A stretch of 64,000 nucleotides of DNA, from contig CP054190.1 of the NCBI GenBank assembly GCA_015709575.1, forward strand, positions 2,416,616-2,480,615, written 5' to 3'. The first letter of the stretch is position 1, and each line of letters starts with the position of its first letter. The translations under genes and the position numbers were made by a program. The stretch comes from Planctomycetia bacterium. GTDB lineage: Bacteria; Planctomycetota; Phycisphaerae; UBA1845; Fen-1342. The notes beneath the pieces were generated by a model. The model was given only the letters and a program-made list of their open reading frames with translations, was not told where the DNA came from and did not search any database. Below, one piece after another: positions 29,189 through 38,692 of the stretch.

Positions 29189-30244
29189 TCAGACGGCGAC
29201 GGCGCGCACGCACATCACCCGCGGCAGACGCACGGGCAGTGCCGCCCACGAATCGCCGCCATCCGTGGACACGAATACGTCGCCAGCCGTCGTCCCGAAG
29301 TACACGCCGCACGGGTTCATTCCGTCCGTGTCCATCGCGCCGCGCAGCACGCTCGCGTAGCAATCTCGCGGCAGTCCGCGATCGGCCGCCTCCCAACTCT
29401 GCCCGTCGTTCCGCGAGCGATAGACGCTGAGCCTGCCGTCCTTTGGAAAGCGATACTCGTCGCTCTCCAGTGGAACCGCGTACAGCGCGCCGTCCGACCG
29501 GCTGCGCGCCAGCGGGAACCCGAATCGCGACGGCAAACCGCTTTCAATCCGCTCCCACGACGCCCCCGCATCCGTCGAGCGGAACATGCCGAGGTGATCC
29601 TGGCGCCAGATCCGCTCCGGTGCAGCGGGGTCGGACTGCAGCGCATGCACACAGAAGCCGATCTCCGGAAAATCCTTGTCCTCCAGCGCGTGCGGTACGC
29701 CGGAGTTGCATGCCTGCCAGCGATCTCCGCCGTCATCGCTGCGCCACACGCCGACCGCGGAGATGCCGCACCAGATGCGCCGGGAGTTCTTCGGGTCGGT
29801 CAGGATCGAGTGTGCGCACAATCCGCCGTTTCCGGGCTGCCACTTGCCGCGCGACGGATGCTCGTTCAAACCGTCCACCGGCGCCCAGCTTTCGCCGCCG
29901 TCGGTGCTGCGGAACAGCCCGGCCTCCATCACGCCCGCGTAGCAGGCGCCGTCTTTCGCCGCGACGATACGCCAGACTTCGGTCAGCGGTCGCTTCAGCG
30001 ACTCCGCGTAGCGCGGCGTGCCGCCCACCTGCCTGAGGTTGGTGACGTCACGCCCGGCGTGAATGGCCGCGCCGTAGACGTGACTGGCCGTCCCGAGCAG
30101 CCAGCCGCCGTCGGCCGACCGCTCCGCGGCGGTGACTTTCCAGCCCTTGTAGTAAGGCCCCTCGATCTTCCAGTTCCGCCGGGCGCCGTCGCTTCGGCAG
30201 AGAAATGCGCCCTTGTCCGTCCCGATCAGCAGTTGTACGCTCAT
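29189..30244 (-). CDS. BNR/Asp-box beta-propeller (exo-alpha-sialidase-like) protein
   Basis: 351 residues, no signal peptide. At least four Asp-box repeats are visible: LFRSTDGGESWAPV, VWRSDDGGDRWQAC, MFRSTDAGASWERI and VFVSTDGGDSWAAL, spaced 50-90 residues apart as in a six- or seven-bladed propeller. Database names often call such proteins sialidases, but the Arg triad and FRIP motif of true sialidases are not seen. It opens VQLLIGTDKGAFLC, a pattern common in this group. GGGGAGG precedes the ATG by six bases. Downstream is the GG-ended MoaD-like gene; upstream is a DinB gene. The cytoplasmic location would bring it together with the ubiquitin-fold protein. Confidence 0.85.
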   Translation of the reverse strand: MSVQLLIGTDKGAFLCRSDGARRNWKIEGPYYKGWKVTAAERSADGGWLLGTASHVYGAAIHAGRDVTNLRQVGGTPRYAESLKRPLTEVWRIVAAKDGACYAGVMEAGLFRSTDGGESWAPVDGLNEHPSRGKWQPGNGGLCAHSILTDPKNSRRIWCGISAVGVWRSDDGGDRWQACNSGVPHALEDKDFPEIGFCVHALQSDPAAPERIWRQDHLGMFRSTDAGASWERIESGLPSRFGFPLARSRSDGALYAVPLESDEYRFPKDGRLSVYRSRNDGQSWEAADRGLPRDCYASVLRGAMDTDGMNPCGVYFGTTAGDVFVSTDGGDSWAALPVRLPRVMCVRAVAV

Positions 30245-30404
30245 TCACTACCTCCCCAATTCACTGCGGCTCTCAAACCCCGCCGAATCGGGTCCGGCGG
30301 AAAACGGTCCGGCGAGAAATCCTGGTCGGAGGACATCCGCGCGGTTTCGGCACTTCGATTCTGCCGGCCCGCCAATCATCGGGCGCCGACCGGCCGGACG
30401 CGTC

Positions 30405-31001
30405 TCAGAACATCACCGGGCGACCCGCGATGCGACGCCAGTACGAAAGCTGGCCCAGGTGCTGCCCCAGGTGCGAGGTCATCAGGTGGGCCAGCGCCTC
30501 GCCGACGGTCTGGATCGGCGTCGGCTGGAAGAATGGCACGCCATTGGGCCGGGCGATCACCGCCGGATCGGCGTCGGCGGCTGACGCCATCAGTTGCGTG
30601 TATCCGTCGTTGAATCGCTGTAGCACTTCCGCCCGCGAGACGTTCAACTCGATCGGCGGACCCTTGCGCGCAAAATCCGGCCCGAAGGCATCATGCCACT
30701 CGCGCGGGCAATTGGGCTTGAGGCCCAGCAGCCGGAATCCGTAATCTGAAGAAATTGCCAGATGCCCCATGATCCACGACGGTGGGTTGGCGCCCGGAGC
30801 CACACGGCGATTCCAGTCCTCGTCGGTCAGGTCGGCGGTGAGCTTTTCGGCATAGCCCAGCATGAATCGGCAGGCGGTGCGAGCGTGATCGAGCAAGAGC
30901 AGGTCTCCCGTTGGGGGCGGCGATGCGGATTGTCGGAGGCCGCGCCGATCGCGCGCTTCCGACCGGCCGCGGCTAGCGCCCAAGCGTCCGAATCGTAGCA
31001 T
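30405..31001 (-). CDS. DinB superfamily protein
   Basis: A four-helix-bundle protein of up to 198 residues. Three potential metal-binding His clusters are seen: DHARTACRFMLGYAEKL, PPSWIMGHLAISSDYGFRLL and the late HLMTSHLGQHLGQLSYWRR, which fit the DinB three-His site. Family members include thiol transferases and stress-induced proteins; the substrate is unknown. The first ATG is at 31001, but the conserved fold starts near residue 35, and a TTG at 30896 with GGGAG upstream would give a compact protein. It heads the minus-strand set with the BNR propeller and the MoaD-like protein, with a 160-base gap. Confidence 0.82.
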   Translation of the reverse strand: MLRFGRLGASRGRSEARDRRGLRQSASPPPTGDLLLLDHARTACRFMLGYAEKLTADLTDEDWNRRVAPGANPPSWIMGHLAISSDYGFRLLGLKPNCPREWHDAFGPDFARKGPPIELNVSRAEVLQRFNDGYTQLMASAADADPAVIARPNGVPFFQPTPIQTVGEALAHLMTSHLGQHLGQLSYWRRIAGRPVMF

Positions 31002-31325
31002 CGGCGCAACGCCCGCGAAAGCACGCCACGCCGCGGCGGCCGCCCACCCGGACGCACAACAATCGACAAGGACATACCATCTCAATCGCGCCAAAGCGGC
31101 GGTTTTCCCGATAGGCTTCAGTGCATTGCGAGACGGGGCGGTAGTCGATAGCCTGACCCGTCTTGCGCTGGACCATCGACCGGCGCCGCTCGCGCACCGG
31201 ACGGGCGCGGATTGCTGCGGCGGCCGGCGAACGAGCTCTTGATTCCAGAAGGCGCGCGCCGCGACAACCGTCGCAGGCGCGCCCGGCAGCGCCCGCGGGT
31301 CAGTCCGTCGGGCCGGAGGTTGGCT
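31002..31325. other. Intergenic region between DinB and S9 peptidase genes
   Basis: About 320 bases between divergent genes. No reliable reading frame, RNA gene or repeat is visible. The last 20 bases contain the GGAGG that serves the S9 peptidase GTG start. Promoter boxes are not obvious. If the DinB protein starts at 30896, the region extends to about 430 bases. Confidence 0.35.
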
Positions 31326-33440
31326 GTGACCGCGTTTCGAATTCTGACGATGGCAGTCGTGGCCGCCGTGATGGCGGTCGAGGTTCGTGGACAGACGCCG
31401 GCGCCGGCAGAAGCCGGCGCGGAGCAAGGAAACATCATGCCGACGGTTCCGATCATTCCGCGCAGCATCCTGTTCGGAAATCCGGATCGCGCAGCGCCGC
31501 GCATCAGCCCGAACGGTGAGCAGATCGCGTTTCTTGCGCCGGTAGACGGCGTGCTGAACGTCTGGGTGGCTCCGGTGAAGGAGCCGGGCAAGGCCCGCGC
31601 CATTACCAGCGACAAGCACCGTGGCGTGCGGATCTACTACTGGTCCTACGACAACGAACACATCATCTACCTGCAGGACAAGGGCGGCGACGAGAACTGG
31701 CGCGTCTACGCTGTCAGCGTCGCCAGCGGCGCAGCGCGCGACCTGACGCCGTTTGACGGAGTCGCGGCGCAGATCGAGACGCTCTCGCCCAAGTATCCCG
31801 GTGAGATCCTCGTCGCGCTCAACAACCGCAAGCCGGAATATCACGACCTGCATCGCGTGAACATCCGCAGCGGCGAATTGCAGCTTGTCTGCGAGAACAA
31901 CGAGTTCGCGGGCTTCGTCGCGGACGACAATTACGCCGTCCGGTTGGCCGTCCGCATGACACCGGACGGTGGCAGCGAATACCTCCGCCACGGCGGCGAC
32001 TTCAAGTGGGAGCCGTTCGCCACGATCGGCATGCAGGACTCGCTTACGACCGCCCCGCTGGGCTTCGACAAGAGTGGTGACACCCTCTACATGCTCGACA
32101 GCCGAGGACGGAATACAGGCGCGCTGGTGGCGGTGGACCTGGCCGATGGCTCCAAGCGCCTGATCGCGGAACACGCCCATGCGGACGCGGCCGGCGTGCT
32201 GAGCCACCCAACTGAGAAGACGATCCAGGCGGTTTCGTTCAACTACCTGCGTAACGAGCACAAGATTCTCGACCAGGCCGTCGCGGCTGATTTCGATTAT
32301 CTCCGCACGCTCGGTCACGGCGACATCGACGTCGTCAGCCAGACGCTCGACAACCAGCGATGGATCGTGGCCTTTTCCGCCGATGACGGGCCGGTGCGTT
32401 ACTTCCTGCACGATCGCGAGAAGCGCGAGGCAAAGTTCCTGTTCACTAACCGGCGCACTTTGGAAGGGCTGATGCTGGCCCGCATGCACCCGCTGGAGAT
32501 CAAGGCCCGCGATGGCCTGACGCTGGTGAGCTACCTGACGCTGCCGTATGGCAGCGACCCCGACGGCAACGCCCGTCCGGATCGGCTGCTGCCGATGGTG
32601 CTGCTCGTGCACGGCGGTCCGTGGGCGCGCGACGATTGGGGCTATGACCCCTATCACCAGTGGCTGAGCAACCGCGGCTATGCCGTCCTGAGCGTGAACT
32701 TCCGCGGCTCCACCGGCTTCGGCAAGGAATTCATCAACGCCGGCAACCGCGAGTGGGCCGCCAAGATGCACGACGACCTGATCGACGCCGTGGAATGGGC
32801 GGTGCGCGAGCGCGTCGCCGATCGCAAGCAGATCGCGATCATGGGCGGCAGCTACGGCGGTTACGCCACGCTGGTCGGTCTGACGTTCACACCCGACGTG
32901 TTCGCCTGCGGTGTGGACATCGTCGGTCCCTCCAGCATCGTCACGCTGCTCCAGACCATCCCCCCCTACTGGCAGCCGATGATCGAGCTGTTTGCGGTGC
33001 GCGTCGGTGATCATCGCACCGACGAAGGCCGGGCGTTTCTCGAATCGCGCTCGCCGCTGCACTTCGTGGACCGCATCCGCAAGCCGCTGCTGATCGGACA
33101 GGGCGCCAACGACCCGCGCGTCAAGCAATCCGAAAGCGACCAGATCGTGCAGGTGATGCAGTCCAAAAACATCCCGGTGACTTACGTGCTCTACCCCGAC
33201 GAGGGCCACGGATTTGCGCGGCCGGAGAACAACAAGAGCTTCAACGCCGTCACCGAGATCTTCCTGGCGCAGCACCTCAAGGGACGCTTCGAGCCGATCG
33301 GCGAGGACTTCCGTGGGGCGTCGATCCAGGTGCCGACCGGCGCCGAGTTTGTTCCCGGCGTGAAGGAAGCGCTGCCGGCCGGCTCCGGAGCCGGTTCAAA
33401 ACCGACCGATCCCGCGCGCAAGGAGGCCGTCACGAAGTAA
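31326..33440 (+). CDS. S9 family serine peptidase (acylaminoacyl peptidase/prolyl oligopeptidase-like), exported
   Basis: 704 residues. GTG start at 31326 follows GGAGG and gives a signal peptide ([21 protein letters not shown]). A beta-propeller with TolB-like repeats (residues about 50-420) caps an alpha/beta-hydrolase domain. The Ser nucleophile is in GGSYGGY near residue 507, the Asp in GANDPRV near 593 and the His in [11 protein letters not shown] near 627, a complete triad. [11 protein letters not shown] forms the oxyanion region. The enzyme should cleave short peptides in the periplasm. The last 50 residues are a Ser/Pro-rich tail. The ligase gene follows 53 bases later without clear functional link. 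Confidence 0.93.
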   Translation: MTAFRILTMAVVAAVMAVEVRGQTPAPAEAGAEQGNIMPTVPIIPRSILFGNPDRAAPRISPNGEQIAFLAPVDGVLNVWVAPVKEPGKARAITSDKHRGVRIYYWSYDNEHIIYLQDKGGDENWRVYAVSVASGAARDLTPFDGVAAQIETLSPKYPGEILVALNNRKPEYHDLHRVNIRSGELQLVCENNEFAGFVADDNYAVRLAVRMTPDGGSEYLRHGGDFKWEPFATIGMQDSLTTAPLGFDKSGDTLYMLDSRGRNTGALVAVDLADGSKRLIAEHAHADAAGVLSHPTEKTIQAVSFNYLRNEHKILDQAVAADFDYLRTLGHGDIDVVSQTLDNQRWIVAFSADDGPVRYFLHDREKREAKFLFTNRRTLEGLMLARMHPLEIKARDGLTLVSYLTLPYGSDPDGNARPDRLLPMVLLVHGGPWARDDWGYDPYHQWLSNRGYAVLSVNFRGSTGFGKEFINAGNREWAAKMHDDLIDAVEWAVRERVADRKQIAIMGGSYGGYATLVGLTFTPDVFACGVDIVGPSSIVTLLQTIPPYWQPMIELFAVRVGDHRTDEGRAFLESRSPLHFVDRIRKPLLIGQGANDPRVKQSESDQIVQVMQSKNIPVTYVLYPDEGHGFARPENNKSFNAVTEIFLAQHLKGRFEPIGEDFRGASIQVPTGAEFVPGVKEALPAGSGAGSKPTDPARKEAVTK

Positions 33441-33493
33441 TCGCCGCGGCGCCGCGGCGTCCATCCCGTAGCTCCGCGCGGAGGAAACCGCCC

Positions 33494-34936
33494 ATGCACC
33501 CGCTGCTGGACCGGTTCGAACAGGTCGTGCGACAGCGCCCGACGCATGCCGCCGTCACGGATCCCGTGCTGGCGCTGACCTACGCGCAACTGCACGCGGT
33601 CGCCGGCGGGCTGGCGGCGCGGATCGCCGCACTGACCGATCGTCCGCGAGTCGGCATACTCGCACCGACCTCGTCGGCCTGCGCCGCCGCGATCTTCGCA
33701 ACCTGGTACGCCGGCCGCGTGCCCGTTCCGCTGAATTTTCTGCTCGCGCCAAATGAGCTGGCCCGCATCATCGCGGACGCCGGAATCGACGCCGTCGTCA
33801 CGATCGACAGGTTTCAGCCGCTGCTGGCCGCCGCGCCGCTCCGCTCGCTGATCTTGGGGGCAGAGACGCTCACCCCTGGCGCCGCGACCGCCCCGGCGGT
33901 CCAGTCCTCTGACCTGGCCGTGCTGCTCTACACCTCCGGCACGTCCGCCGAGCCGAAGGGCGTGATGCTCTCCTTCGACAATCTGGCGCAAAATGCGCTG
34001 GCCTGCATCAATCGGGCGCAGTTGACGCCGAACCAGGTGTTTCTGAGCGTACTGCCGCAGTTTCACAGTTTCGGCTTTACCGCCATGACGATAACGCCGC
34101 TGATCCTCGGAGCGGCGGTGCATTACCTGCCGCGCTTCAGCCCGGTCACGATCGTCGAGACCATTCGAGAGCGCGGCATCACGGTCTTCATGGCGGTGGC
34201 GAGCATGTATGCGGCACTGGCGCAGATGAAAAGCGTGCCTGCGGACGCATACGCGGGGCTTCGGTTGGCGGTCAGCGGCGGCGAGCCGCTGTCGCCGCGG
34301 GTGGCCGCGGCGTTTGCGCAGCGCTTCAACGTGCGCCTCTGCGAGGGCTATGGCCTGACTGAGACCTCGCCGGTGGTAAGCCTGAATGTGCCGGACGATT
34401 TTCGCGAGGGATCGGTGGGTAGAGCGCTGCCGGGGGTTCAGATCCTGGCGCGTGATGAACAGGGCGGAGAACTTCCCCCCGGTCGCGAAGGCGAGTTGTG
34501 CATCCGCGGGCACTGCCTGATGCTCGGCTACTTCAACAAGCCCGACCAGACAGCCGCCGTGCTGCGCGATGGCGAGTTCCGCACCGGGGACATCGGCAGC
34601 GTGGACGCCGACGGGTTCATCCGCATTACCGGTCGGGCGAAGGAGATGCTCATCATCGGCGGCGAGAACGTGTTTCCGCGCGAAATCGAGAACGTGCTGG
34701 CGGAGCATCCAGCGGTCGCTGAGTGCGCTGTGATCGGCGCACCGGATCCGCTGCGCGGTGAACTGCCGGTGGCCTTCGTGATCCTGCGCGAGGGGGTGAG
34801 CGCGACGGACGTGGAGCTGCGTGAGTTTTGCCGCGACAAGCTCGCCGGATACAAGTCCCCGCGCGAGGTGCGGATCATGCCGGACCTGCCGCGCTCCCCG
34901 ACGGGCAAGATACTCAAGCGCGCACTGCGGGTGTGA
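33494..34936 (+). CDS. AMP-dependent acyl-CoA synthetase/ligase
   Basis: 480 residues of the class I adenylate-forming family. Motifs in order: P-loop LYTSGTSAEPKGV near residue 148, GYGLTETSPVV near 285, TGDIGSVDADGFIRITGR near 365, and the C-terminal catalytic Lys in SPTGKILKRAL near 474. It would activate a carboxylic acid, probably a fatty acid, through an acyl-adenylate; chain length cannot be told. At 480 residues it is shorter than FadD (about 560), like medium-chain or o-succinylbenzoate ligases. A GAGG ribosome site precedes the ATG. It converges with the SDR gene after 24 bases. Confidence 0.9.
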   Translation: MHPLLDRFEQVVRQRPTHAAVTDPVLALTYAQLHAVAGGLAARIAALTDRPRVGILAPTSSACAAAIFATWYAGRVPVPLNFLLAPNELARIIADAGIDAVVTIDRFQPLLAAAPLRSLILGAETLTPGAATAPAVQSSDLAVLLYTSGTSAEPKGVMLSFDNLAQNALACINRAQLTPNQVFLSVLPQFHSFGFTAMTITPLILGAAVHYLPRFSPVTIVETIRERGITVFMAVASMYAALAQMKSVPADAYAGLRLAVSGGEPLSPRVAAAFAQRFNVRLCEGYGLTETSPVVSLNVPDDFREGSVGRALPGVQILARDEQGGELPPGREGELCIRGHCLMLGYFNKPDQTAAVLRDGEFRTGDIGSVDADGFIRITGRAKEMLIIGGENVFPREIENVLAEHPAVAECAVIGAPDPLRGELPVAFVILREGVSATDVELREFCRDKLAGYKSPREVRIMPDLPRSPTGKILKRALRV

Positions 34937-34960
34937 CGGGCGGACCGGCCTTCCCCGGCA

Positions 34961-35989
34961 CTACCGGCCGCCGCGCTGATAGTACGCCGCGATGTTCGGC
35001 ACGAGGTACCCGTCAAACGCGCGCTGCGCATCATAGCGCGGTGACCAGCCCCAGTCGCGCCGCGCCGCATTGTCATCCACGTCCGCCGGCCAGGTGTCCA
35101 CGATCGCGGCGCGCGGCGCATCCGGCTCAAACGTAATCTTTGCGTCCGGGAACGCCCGAAGCACCAGGCCGCGCACCTCCTCCGCGCTGAGGCTGAACCC
35201 GCCGATGTTGTACGCCCGCTGCGAGAGCTGCTCCGTCTGTGCCGCGGCCAGCTCGAGCAGCGCCCGGATGCCGTCCGGCATGGCCATGAAGGGAATTCGC
35301 GCCCGTGGCGGCACGAAGCACGCATACGGTTTTCCCTGAGCTGCGTGGTGCAGCATCTCGGGGGCATAGTCGCTGGTCCCGCCGGTCGGAAGCGTGAATG
35401 CGCTGATCAGCCCGGGAAAGCGGATCGCCCGGAAATCCACTCCGCTGGGCACGCGCTCAGCCGCGAGCTGCCGGTAGTGCAGTGCATAGTAGCGCCCCAG
35501 TTGCTCGCAATAGAGCTTGTTGCAGCCGTACATGGTGGTCGGAAAGTTGAAATCCGTCTCGCGCACGCGCCCTGCGCGCTCCTTCGTCGCCACGTCCGGC
35601 AGACCGTAAACCGCGATCGAGCTGGGAAACAGGAACTTGACGGGGTGGCCGTGCCAGCGCGATTGCTCATGCGCCAACCGCAGGAGGTTCAGCGTTCCCT
35701 CCACGTTCACCCGATGGGCGGTGTCAGGCGTGTACTCGGCCCGCGTGCTCAGCAGTGCCGCGAGATGGTAGATCGCGTGGATCTCATACTCGCTGATCAG
35801 GCGCTGCAACAGGTTCTGATCCAGGATGTCGCCCGACAGCGCCGCGGCGCAGTGCGGCCGCAGCCGCTCATCCAGCGGGTTCAGGTCGAGCGCAATGATC
35901 TGGTGTTCGCCGCCGGCCGCGAAGTGCTCGATCAGCCCGTGGCCGATCTCGCCGTTGGCGCCGGTAATGAGCGTAACGGGCTTTCTCAT
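34961..35989 (-). CDS. Extended SDR, L-threonine 3-dehydrogenase-like NAD-dependent epimerase
   Basis: 342 residues. The Rossmann motif is TGANGEIGHG at residues 9-18, with the acidic ALDLNP at the end of beta 2 indicating NAD. The active site is Ser in FPSSIAVYG and the YxxxK of MYGCNKLYCE. The FPG.IS......GGTSDYAPEMLHHAAQG stretch resembles epimerase-type threonine dehydrogenases (human and bacterial TDH2), which make 2-amino-3-ketobutyrate. No glycine C-acetyltransferase partner is nearby, so other sugar-epimerase functions remain possible. GGAA precedes the ATG weakly. Confidence 0.78.
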   Translation of the reverse strand: MRKPVTLITGANGEIGHGLIEHFAAGGEHQIIALDLNPLDERLRPHCAAALSGDILDQNLLQRLISEYEIHAIYHLAALLSTRAEYTPDTAHRVNVEGTLNLLRLAHEQSRWHGHPVKFLFPSSIAVYGLPDVATKERAGRVRETDFNFPTTMYGCNKLYCEQLGRYYALHYRQLAAERVPSGVDFRAIRFPGLISAFTLPTGGTSDYAPEMLHHAAQGKPYACFVPPRARIPFMAMPDGIRALLELAAAQTEQLSQRAYNIGGFSLSAEEVRGLVLRAFPDAKITFEPDAPRAAIVDTWPADVDDNAARRDWGWSPRYDAQRAFDGYLVPNIAAYYQRGGR

Positions 35990-36079
35990 GGCGCAGTTCC
36001 GGCGGTGAGGGTGTCGGGGCCGTGTCGCGCGTGGCCGATTCGCATGACGCTTGCAGTGGGAATGGTCCGGTCGCCCGGA

Positions 36080-36859
36080 TCAGCCGCCCGACGCCGGCGG
36101 CGCCGCCGGTCGTGCAGGCGTGGGCTGCTCATCGCCCGGTCGGGATCGGAGAATGTCGATCCGCTCGTCGAAGCGTTTCTGCTGCGCGGGATTGAGCAGC
36201 ACGCGGATATCGGCAATCAGCTTGTCGCGCACCGTCTCGCGCGCCGGTGGCTGGCCGGCCAGGGGATTCATCGTGGAGAAAGCGCCGCGCTGCAGTTCGT
36301 CGATGCTGCGCCTCTGCTCGTCGGTTAGCTCCAGCGCTCGCGCTGTACGCAGAACGTACAGCGTGGTCAGCTCGACGCCGCCCGGGCTTTCGGCGTGGCT
36401 GCGCAGCAGAGCGACCAGTTCGTTCTGTTCGGGCGTGAGGTGCTTTTCGAGGTTGAGGAAAAACTCGCGCTCCGCTCGTACGCCGGGGCGGGTCTCGTTG
36501 ATCTGGCGGCGGATGTCGTCCGCCCGGGCGCGATCGCCGGCCTGCTCAGCCTGCGTCTGCTGCGAGATCAGCTCCTTGAGCTGCGTCAGGTAGGCGGCCT
36601 GGTCCTGGTTCTCGGCGTCAATCGTCAGCCGATAGGTCTCCAGCAGCTCGTCATACTTGCGCTGCTGATCGTCCGTGAGCGAAAGGCGACGGCCGATGTA
36701 GCGCAGCTTGGTGTGGCCGCGCAAGGTGGTGGCGCCGGTCTTGCCCGGAACCAGCGTCGGCGCGGGCGTCGGAGCGGCGCCGGGCGCCACAACCTCCTGC
36801 CCGATCGCAATACCCACGAACAGCCCCGCTGCACACAGTGTGCTCAATCCGCGCAACAT
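36080..36859 (-). CDS. Exported helical Spy/CpxP-like protein
   Basis: 259 residues. Signal peptide MLRGLSTLCAAGLFVGIAIG, then a Pro/Ala linker, then a helical region with two blocks of the LTxxQ type: SLTDDQQRKYDELLETY (residues about 60-75), LTPEQNELVALL, and LTDEQRRSIDELQ. The LT..Q motif is a hallmark of the periplasmic Spy/CpxP chaperone group, but this protein is longer with three LT..Q blocks. Pro-rich tail. GGAG lies five bases before the ATG. Divergent from trkH. Role in envelope stress is an inference. Confidence 0.62.
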   Translation of the reverse strand: MLRGLSTLCAAGLFVGIAIGQEVVAPGAAPTPAPTLVPGKTGATTLRGHTKLRYIGRRLSLTDDQQRKYDELLETYRLTIDAENQDQAAYLTQLKELISQQTQAEQAGDRARADDIRRQINETRPGVRAEREFFLNLEKHLTPEQNELVALLRSHAESPGGVELTTLYVLRTARALELTDEQRRSIDELQRGAFSTMNPLAGQPPARETVRDKLIADIRVLLNPAQQKRFDERIDILRSRPGDEQPTPARPAAPPASGG

Positions 36860-37049
36860 GACAGCTCCTGTCGCATGGTCACCCACGTCGGGCGATTCCT
36901 GACCCATCTCGGAACGCCTTCGGCCGGGGCCGCCCCCATGGGCTGATACCCCGGAACCCGCGTCGGTATCATACTCGCAGACCCGCGTACGGCTACCGCG
37001 GTCGGCGCGCGGACGGGCGCGCCGAGGTGGCCGGTGGAGTAGACATCCC

Positions 37050-38402
37050 TTGCGCAGACCGCGCTTTGTTCGACCCGAGTCGCTGCTGTTCCTCACCTTC
37101 GGCGGTTTGATCGCCGTGGGAGCGCTGCTGCTGCTGCTGCCCGTCAGCCAGCGCGACACGCCGATCACGCCGCTCGATGCGTTGTTCACGTCCACCTCCG
37201 CAGTGTGCGTGACAGGGCTGGTCGTCGTGGACACGGCGACGGCGTACTCGCGATTCGGCCAGACCGTCATCATGATCCTGATCCAGCTCGGTGGATTGGG
37301 GTTGATGACTTTCGCCGCGATTGCCGCGCATGTCGCCCGGCGGCCAGTGTCGTTCTCGTCGGCCACAGCGCTGCACGACGCGTTCTTCCAGGCCGACGCG
37401 CGGAACGAGTTGGGCCGTTCACTGATGGCCATTGTCGGATTGACGCTGCTGATCGAAGCGACCGGCGCCGCGTTTCTGTACTGGGGGTTGCACCACGACG
37501 ACACGCCGCCGCCGGACGTCTTCGCCGCGTGTTTTCTCTCGGTCTCGGCATTCTGCAATGCGGGCTTCAGCGTCTATTCGGACAACGCGATCAGCCTGCG
37601 GCACTCGTACGTCATCGTGTTCACCGTCATCGCGCTCGTGACCATCGGCGGATTGGGCTACAGCGTGCTGCTCGAGTGCCTGGCCCGCGCCGGACGGTTC
37701 GTCCGTCGCGAGACGCGCACCGCCCCCCTGCTCTGGTCCCTGCACACGCGGGTGGTACTGATCGTCAGCGGATGGCTGCTCGCCGGCGGGACGCTGGCGC
37801 TGCTGGCCTGCAATCCGCTGAACCGGCATGCCGGCTCAAACATGACGTGGATCGACGCCTTGTTTCACTCGACGGCCTCGCGAACTGCCGGGTTCAACAT
37901 GATCACCGTCGAGACATTGCCGGTAGCATCGCTGTTGGTGCTGATTGCGCTGATGTTCATCGGCGGGTCGCCGGGATCCTGTGCCGGCGGCATCAAGACC
38001 ACGTCGCTCGCCGTCTGGGCGTCGGGAATCACCGCGCGGCTGCGCGGCATGGACAGCTTCAACCTGATGGGCCGCCGGATCCCGCCGGAGGTGGTCCGCA
38101 AGGCCGGTGTGGCCGTTGCCCTGGCAGCGCTCTGGAACGTTGCGGGCATCATGATCCTCACGGTGACTGAGGACCTTGAGAACGGCATGCGCCTGGAGCG
38201 CCTGATCTTTGAGCAGGTCTCCGCGTTCGGGACGGTGGGGCTGTCCGCCGACGTCACACACCGACTCAGCACGGCCGGGCGAATCTGGATCATCGCCTCC
38301 ATGTTCGTCGGGCGCGTCGGAACGCTGACCATCGCGTTCATGGTGGTCCGATGGCGCGTGGCGTCGTATCGCTACCCCGAAGAACGGATCATGATCGGCT
38401 GA
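37050..38402 (+). CDS. TrkH/KtrB family potassium uptake permease
   Basis: 450 residues with the four M1-P-M2 repeats. The selectivity-filter segments are STSAVCVTGL, SVSAFCNAGF, STASRTAGFN and QVSAFGTVGL, so each filter Gly is preserved. Also seen is GGSPGSCAGGIKTTS after the third pore, the usual Gly-rich gate loop. It imports K+ in a complex with a cytoplasmic TrkA/KtrA subunit, which is not encoded in the window. TTG start at 37050 with GGTGGAG upstream at a loose distance; the first hydrophobic helix begins at residue 10. Divergent from the Spy-like gene. Confidence 0.93.
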   Translation: MRRPRFVRPESLLFLTFGGLIAVGALLLLLPVSQRDTPITPLDALFTSTSAVCVTGLVVVDTATAYSRFGQTVIMILIQLGGLGLMTFAAIAAHVARRPVSFSSATALHDAFFQADARNELGRSLMAIVGLTLLIEATGAAFLYWGLHHDDTPPPDVFAACFLSVSAFCNAGFSVYSDNAISLRHSYVIVFTVIALVTIGGLGYSVLLECLARAGRFVRRETRTAPLLWSLHTRVVLIVSGWLLAGGTLALLACNPLNRHAGSNMTWIDALFHSTASRTAGFNMITVETLPVASLLVLIALMFIGGSPGSCAGGIKTTSLAVWASGITARLRGMDSFNLMGRRIPPEVVRKAGVAVALAALWNVAGIMILTVTEDLENGMRLERLIFEQVSAFGTVGLSADVTHRLSTAGRIWIIASMFVGRVGTLTIAFMVVRWRVASYRYPEERIMIG

Positions 38403-38692
38403 TCGCCCGCCTCTTGTGCTGATCCAACGCCCGCCCGCGTCCGCAAGCGCAGGAATTGCGCCCTTCACCGTCGCGACCCGCCGGAAGCGCTCGCGCCGCC
38501 CGATCAACTCCTAGCGCGGACGCGCCGATAAGTCAGATACGACCGCGCGAGACAGTCCAGTCACCCGACGCCGGGTCCGCCCGGCGGGCGACAGACTCGC
38601 GCCGCGCCGTCGTGGTGCGTCGAGGCGGAGCTTCGGTGCTGCGAACGCAGGGACGCTGTCCCGGCTGCCGCCGGTCAGAGGGATTCACGATC

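Noticed and set aside
29189-30244. True sialidase
   Set aside because: Asp-boxes are present but the FRIP motif, signal peptide and arginine triad are not seen.
31002-33275. Extension of the DinB frame far upstream over the S9 peptidase
   Set aside because: Only the last part is the DinB protein; the extension is antisense to a complete S9 peptidase and looks non-protein.
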